This document shows positions 12,865-16,284 of a DNA stretch of 16,284 nucleotides, one piece after another. Origin of the DNA: Candidatus Uhrbacteria bacterium (GTDB lineage: Bacteria > Patescibacteriota > Patescibacteriia > UBA9934 > GWF2-40-263); the NCBI GenBank assembly GCA_903831335.1, contig CAIKXH010000137.1, positions 1-16,284 of the forward strand, given 5' to 3'. Every line of letters starts with the position of its first letter. Positions within the stretch are counted from its first letter, which is position 1. The position numbers and the translations under genes were made by a program. The notes below the pieces were generated by a model. It did no database searches. It was not told the origin of the DNA and saw only the letters and a list, made by a program, of their open reading frames with translations.

Positions 12865-13710
12865 GTGAAGAAACAAAAAATGCCTCAGAAGAAGCGTTGG
12901 TCTGTAAAGTGTATTTTGATCTGCGCATTCATCATCATCGCCATGTGCGGTGTGGTGATGTATGACTCACCTGTGAAGAATTTCGATTCAGAAAAGACCG
13001 AATCTGCAAAGCCACTTCCCACATCAGATCACCGAGTGTGGCCAACGATTCCGTTTGAGCCCGCAAAAGGTGGTGACCGTCCGAGTGCATTTCCCGTACT
13101 TCATCGCGTCGCGCTTGGTTCTGACTCATGGGGCAATATTCCAAATAGGGTTGTCGAACCAAGATTGGACGTTCTTGTGAACAGGAGTGTTGATCCAGAT
13201 GTGGTCGTTCATTTGCGTAAAGCTGTGGATGCGGGGGAGATTCGATTTGTGCTTGCCGAAATGAAAACACCTGCCGCATTTGATGTTGTGGGCGGGCACG
13301 CACGCATGCTACTAAATGTTGAGGATTTTCTCTCGATCGACTCAGAAGACAAAATCATCGAATTCATGCTTGCCATCTCACACGAGTTTGTTCATTACCA
13401 GCAATGGAAGCGAACGACATATGTGAAGATGCGACGCATGTTTGATGAAGGGTATGTTTCGGGGCCCGGAGATTGCTCTGCGAAATATTTGAATGAACGT
13501 GAGGCTTACAAAAGGATGTGTCGCATTGGAAATGCAGTGAACTACCGTTCAGTTTGGACAGATGATCCCAAGACGGATCTTTGTACAAGGGTTGAATCCG
13601 ATAAAGCATTCGACCAAGCGTTTTACTACTTCTCCGTTTTCTTTTACAAAGAACTGTTTCGGGGCTGCGATGACATCTGGTGGAATCTCGCCGGTGGCCC
13701 ACACTTCTAA
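12865..13710 (+). CDS. Membrane-anchored HExxH metallopeptidase-like protein
   Basis: Predicted extracytoplasmic zinc peptidase, family not recognised. The 281-residue product has a basic start (MKKQKMPQKKRW), one membrane anchor at about 15-33 and a Pro-rich linker, then an outside domain. HEFVH (163-167) gives the two zinc-ligand histidines and catalytic Glu164. Glu201 or Glu203 in NEREAYKRMC, about 35 residues later, is a plausible third ligand as in gluzincins (inference). Five cysteines lie outside the anchor (194, 209, 230 and 268 among them), and disulfides are possible. I chose GTG 12865 because AAGGAG (12853-12858) lies exactly 6 bases before it; ATG 12880 is the alternative. It is alone between its own promoter and terminator. 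Confidence 0.75.
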   Translation: MKKQKMPQKKRWSVKCILICAFIIIAMCGVVMYDSPVKNFDSEKTESAKPLPTSDHRVWPTIPFEPAKGGDRPSAFPVLHRVALGSDSWGNIPNRVVEPRLDVLVNRSVDPDVVVHLRKAVDAGEIRFVLAEMKTPAAFDVVGGHARMLLNVEDFLSIDSEDKIIEFMLAISHEFVHYQQWKRTTYVKMRRMFDEGYVSGPGDCSAKYLNEREAYKRMCRIGNAVNYRSVWTDDPKTDLCTRVESDKAFDQAFYYFSVFFYKELFRGCDDIWWNLAGGPHF

Positions 13711-13736
13711 TCGACACAATCTGTGTCGATTTTTTT
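13710..13736 (+). terminator. Rho-independent terminator after the HExxH protein gene
   Basis: ATCGACACA (13710-13718) and TGTGTCGAT (13722-13730) form a perfect 9-base stem with a 3-base loop, followed by TTTTTT. The stem begins on the last base of the stop codon. Confidence 0.93.
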
Positions 13737-13770
13737 ATCCCCGCATGCCTTTTCCGCCCTTGGCGCCTCT

Positions 13771-13778
13771 GCTACAAT
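13771..13778 (+). promoter_or_regulatory. Extended -10 promoter of the UvrD-like gene
   Basis: TGC-TACAAT (13770-13778) is a strong extended -10. The -35 region (TTTCCG, 16 bases upstream) is poor. Because the ATG lies only 9 bases after the -10, transcription would start about 3 bases before the start codon, giving a nearly leaderless mRNA, in keeping with the lack of a Shine-Dalgarno. Confidence 0.6.
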
Positions 13779-13787
13779 ACCCCTGCT

Positions 13788-15905
13788 ATGAAAGAAATCA
13801 TCTTGAAAGATTCGGTTGGATTAGGCCCTAAAATTGACTATAAAAATGAATTGAATCCTGAGCAGTTTGCTGTCGTGGAAAACGGCGATGGCGCTTGTTT
13901 GGTTTTGGCAGGGGCTGGATCAGGGAAGACGAGAACAATCACATATCGTGTCGCGTATCTGCTCGAACGGGGAATCGCTCCGCAGAACATTTTGCTGCTG
14001 ACATTTACAAATAAGGCGTCAAAGGAAATGCTTTCCCGTGTCGAGTCGCTTCTCGGGTTTTATCCAACTGGACTTTGGGGAGGAACGTTTCACTCGGTCG
14101 CAAATAGAATCTTGCGCATGTACGCAAACCTGATCGGGCATACACAAAACTTTACGATTCTTGATAGTGAAGATTCTGAATCTCTGATTAAATCCATTGT
14201 CAAAGAATTACAAATTGATACGTCAGAAAAGCGATTTCCATCTGCCTCGAAATTGCATTCCATTCTCAGTTACGGAAGAAATGCGAGCCGTCCCATCAAA
14301 GAAATTGTCGCAGAGAAGTATGATCACTTTTATGATTTGATTCCGGTCATTGAGCGCATTGCGGAAGTGTATGAATTACGGAAGCGTCAGGCGGATTCTA
14401 TGGACTTCGATGATCTGTTGATTCGTTTACGAGATTTGCTTGTAGAGAATCCTGTTGTGCGAGATCGCCTCGCGACTCAATTCGAATACGTTCTTGTCGA
14501 TGAGTATCAGGACACAAACGTCTTACAAGCACAATTGATCGCCATGCTCGCCAGTGTTCACAAAAACATTCTTGTTGTGGGGGATGATGCACAATCCATC
14601 TATTCTTTTCGCGCGGCCGAAATTAAAAACATCTTGTCGTTTCCAGATCAATACGGAAGCACAAAAACGTTTCGCCTCGTAACAAACTACCGATCGAGTC
14701 CAGAGATTTTGTCTATCGCAAACGACTCTATTCAGAATAATAAAAAACAATTTAAAAAAGATTTAACGGCCGTTCGCTCCAGTTCAGAAAAGCCGCAACT
14801 TGTTCCAGCGGCAAACAATTCACAAGAAGCACAATTCATTGCGCAACAAATTTTGACATTGAGAGAACAGAATGTTCCGCTTCGTGAAATAGCTGTGCTT
14901 TTTCGGGCTGCATTCCATTCGCAGGCGTTAGAGTTCGAGCTCATGCGTCGTGATATTCCGTATGAGTATCGTGGAGGTTTAAAGTTTTTCGAACGCGCGC
15001 ACGTGAAAGATATTATTGCGCATATTCGTGTGAAAGCGAATTTGAGAGATGAGGTCGCGTGGTTGCGCATGCTTGGACTTCAGACAGGAATTGGGCTTGT
15101 GACCGCACAAAAGATGATCCAACAGATTCGCGGTTATGATTCGCTGGAACAGATTGTCGAGCAAAAGATCGGAAGCGGTGCACGCGCATCCGCCGGATGG
15201 AAAACACTTGCAGCAACACTCAAACGTTTCACAACACAATCAACACCTGCAGAATTAATTCGCACGGTTGCCTCAAGTGACTATCGTGCATACCTCGAAG
15301 CAGAGTATCCAGACTTTGCGGATCGTCTTGAAGATATTGAACAGTTCGCTTTGTTCGCAGAGCAATACAAAGATCTCACAACATTCCTCACGGAAGTTTC
15401 GCTTACGAGTGATTATGGGGTTGTCGGAGAGGAAACACATGGCGATGAAGAACGGATTATTTTATCAACGATTCATCAAGCAAAAGGATTGGAATGGGAC
15501 GCGGTGTTTATCATCAATCTTGTAGACGGAAAGTTTCCGAACGGAAAAGCCCTTGATGAACGTGATGGGCTCGAAGAAGAACGGCGACTTTTTTACGTCG
15601 CAACAACAAGAGCACGAAAATTTTTGTACTACACGTATCCGCTCGTTTCCGGAACAGAGTCACTCTTGTTCAATCAACCCTCCATGTTTCTGCAAGAACT
15701 TGATCCTGGTATGATGGAAGAAGTGAAGCTGAAGCGAGACGTCTCGAAGTCGACTTCATGGAATACAACCAGCTGGGACTCTTCCGAATGGGATTCATCA
15801 GATTCAGATGATGGGCCAGCTATTGTGTTGGATGATATGGGAGAAGAAGTGAAGAAGAAACCGGCGACAAAAGTGAGTGGAATGTCGTTTTTGAGGGATG
15901 TGTAA
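13788..15905 (+). CDS. UvrD/PcrA-type superfamily 1 DNA helicase
   Basis: ATP-dependent 3'-5' DNA helicase of the UvrD/PcrA/Rep group, acting in nucleotide-excision or mismatch repair and at stalled replication. The 705-residue protein has the Q motif LNPEQ (22-26), Walker A GAGSGKT (42-48), motif Ia TFTNKAS (72-78), GGTFHS (98-103), Walker B VDEYQDT (237-243), motif III GDDAQSIYSFR (265-275), motif IV NYRS (300-303), motif V STIHQAKGLEWD (560-571) and motif VI RRLFYVATTRAR (599-610). All catalytic motifs are intact, and length is near the PcrA norm. The C-terminal tail (about 650-680) is a Ser/Trp/Asp-rich low-complexity stretch with repeated S-W-D-S-S units, which could be a protein-contact tail. 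ATG 13788 is chosen because it gives a normal helicase N-terminus; the frame from 13680 overlaps the previous gene and its terminator. Whether it is UvrD, PcrA or Rep by orthology is not decided. Confidence 0.93.
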   Translation: MKEIILKDSVGLGPKIDYKNELNPEQFAVVENGDGACLVLAGAGSGKTRTITYRVAYLLERGIAPQNILLLTFTNKASKEMLSRVESLLGFYPTGLWGGTFHSVANRILRMYANLIGHTQNFTILDSEDSESLIKSIVKELQIDTSEKRFPSASKLHSILSYGRNASRPIKEIVAEKYDHFYDLIPVIERIAEVYELRKRQADSMDFDDLLIRLRDLLVENPVVRDRLATQFEYVLVDEYQDTNVLQAQLIAMLASVHKNILVVGDDAQSIYSFRAAEIKNILSFPDQYGSTKTFRLVTNYRSSPEILSIANDSIQNNKKQFKKDLTAVRSSSEKPQLVPAANNSQEAQFIAQQILTLREQNVPLREIAVLFRAAFHSQALEFELMRRDIPYEYRGGLKFFERAHVKDIIAHIRVKANLRDEVAWLRMLGLQTGIGLVTAQKMIQQIRGYDSLEQIVEQKIGSGARASAGWKTLAATLKRFTTQSTPAELIRTVASSDYRAYLEAEYPDFADRLEDIEQFALFAEQYKDLTTFLTEVSLTSDYGVVGEETHGDEERIILSTIHQAKGLEWDAVFIINLVDGKFPNGKALDERDGLEEERRLFYVATTRARKFLYYTYPLVSGTESLLFNQPSMFLQELDPGMMEEVKLKRDVSKSTSWNTTSWDSSEWDSSDSDDGPAIVLDDMGEEVKKKPATKVSGMSFLRDV

Positions 15906-15925
15906 ATTTCGATTTGTTTTCTTAT

Positions 15926-15961
15926 GTCATCCTGAGGGAGTTCGACGACCGAAGGATCTCG
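15926..15961 (-). repeat. Family A repeat, reverse orientation, before the GIY-YIG gene
   Basis: GTCATCCTGAGGGAG...CGACCGAAGGATCTCG is the opposite orientation of the family A core, with a changed centre. It ends 7 bases before the GIY-YIG start codon and is an inverted partner of the copy that begins at 16262. Confidence 0.8.
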
Positions 15962-15968
15962 TGTCTCT

Positions 15969-16256
15969 ATGTCAGATGAACATTATTGTGTCTACATCAT
16001 AACGAATCCAAGACACACTGTTTTATATATTGGTGTGACAGGGAATCTTAGTCGGCGTATCTACGAACATAAAAATAAACTGGTCGAAGGATTCACTTCG
16101 AAATACAATTGCACAAAACTTGTTTACTATGAACAGACGAGTGATGTGCGATCCGCAATCGAACGCGAGAAAGAACTAAAAGGTTGGTTAAGAAAAAAGA
16201 AAGAAGCATTAATCGCTACAATAAATCCTGAATGGAAAGATTTGGAACTCGATTAG
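15969..16256 (+). CDS. Small GIY-YIG nuclease-domain protein
   Basis: A 95-residue stand-alone GIY-YIG domain of the UPF0213/YhbQ-like type. CVYI (7-10) stands for the GIY strand and YIG (20-22) is exact. LSRRIYEHK (27-35) carries the conserved Arg, and AIEREKELKGW (63-73) the metal-binding Glu region. NPEWKDL near the end is typical of this subgroup. The domain cleaves nucleic acid through a single metal ion; the natural role of these small proteins is poorly defined. The gene fills the space between two inverted family A repeats and has no good Shine-Dalgarno, since AAGGA 12 bases upstream belongs to the repeat. Confidence 0.9.
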   Translation: MSDEHYCVYIITNPRHTVLYIGVTGNLSRRIYEHKNKLVEGFTSKYNCTKLVYYEQTSDVRSAIEREKELKGWLRKKKEALIATINPEWKDLELD

Positions 16257-16261
16257 TAACG

Positions 16262-16284
16262 CGAGATCCTTCACTTCGTTCAGG
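16262..16284 (+). repeat. Family A repeat, cut by the window end
   Basis: CGAGATCCTTCACTTCGTTCAGG matches the family A core with two changes and would continue into ATGAC beyond the window. It starts 6 bases after the GIY-YIG stop codon. Confidence 0.85.

Noticed and set aside
2..16256. TGA reassigned to Trp or Gly
   Set aside because: No TGA occurs inside any reading frame, Trp is encoded by TGG, and all genes end at TAA or TAG with normal family lengths.
552..16284. A CRISPR array, because of many similar palindromic repeats
   Set aside because: Copies are kilobases apart, vary in length and orientation, and have genes, not uniform spacers, between them; no cas gene is present.

Overview
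The window looks like ordinary chromosome of a small-genome bacterium, most likely a Patescibacteria (CPR) lineage. The pointers are a short single-core EF-Ts, a compact lower-glycolysis cluster, a DUF5654-like membrane protein, an 'SARTRDE'-type endonuclease III, many very short intergenic spaces packed with palindromic repeats, and moderate-to-low GC. This placement is inference; no rRNA or other decisive marker is present. All 19 genes lie on the + strand. No tRNA, rRNA, CRISPR array or transposase was seen, and no gene-free stretch exceeds 300 bases (the longest is about 158 bases, at 12707-12864).

Layout. 2-1179: the end of rpsB (30S protein S2) followed by tsf (EF-Ts), closed by a clear terminator. 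1304-7431: lower glycolysis in the order gap, [DoxX-like membrane protein], pgk, [DUF5654-like membrane protein], eno, gpmI. Together these enzymes take glyceraldehyde-3-phosphate to phosphoenolpyruvate; tpiA and pyk are not here. 7520-8399: three small unrecognised genes, two with membrane segments, bounded by repeats. 8441-10316: nth (base-excision repair), a PAP2-family membrane phosphatase, and a cytidylyltransferase-fold protein with an unusual C-terminal SEC-C-like Cys/His motif. 10387-11358: mltG (peptidoglycan chain-length control). 11366-13736: two solitary transcription units, each with its own promoter, strong Shine-Dalgarno sequence and terminator. They encode a 422-residue protein I do not recognise and a membrane-anchored HExxH metallopeptidase-like protein. 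13788-15905: a UvrD/PcrA-type helicase. 15969-16256: a small GIY-YIG nuclease between inverted copies of the repeat.

Two repeat families recur. Family A (core AGATCCTTCGC...CTCAGGATGAC) and family B (CTGAGCTTGTCGAAG...CTTCGACAAGCTCAG) sit between genes. In five cases (three for A, two for B) they end 11-15 bases before a start codon, with a conserved tail joining palindrome to ATG. Most housekeeping genes have no Shine-Dalgarno sequence, whereas the two genes at 11438 and 12865 have excellent ones. None of the 19 genes ends in TGA (13 TAA, 6 TAG), and none contains an in-frame TGA. These whole-window properties, the SEC-C fusion and the unrecognised 11.4-13.7 kb block are the main points worth following up. 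I did not find convincing evidence for a complete new defence or mobile system.
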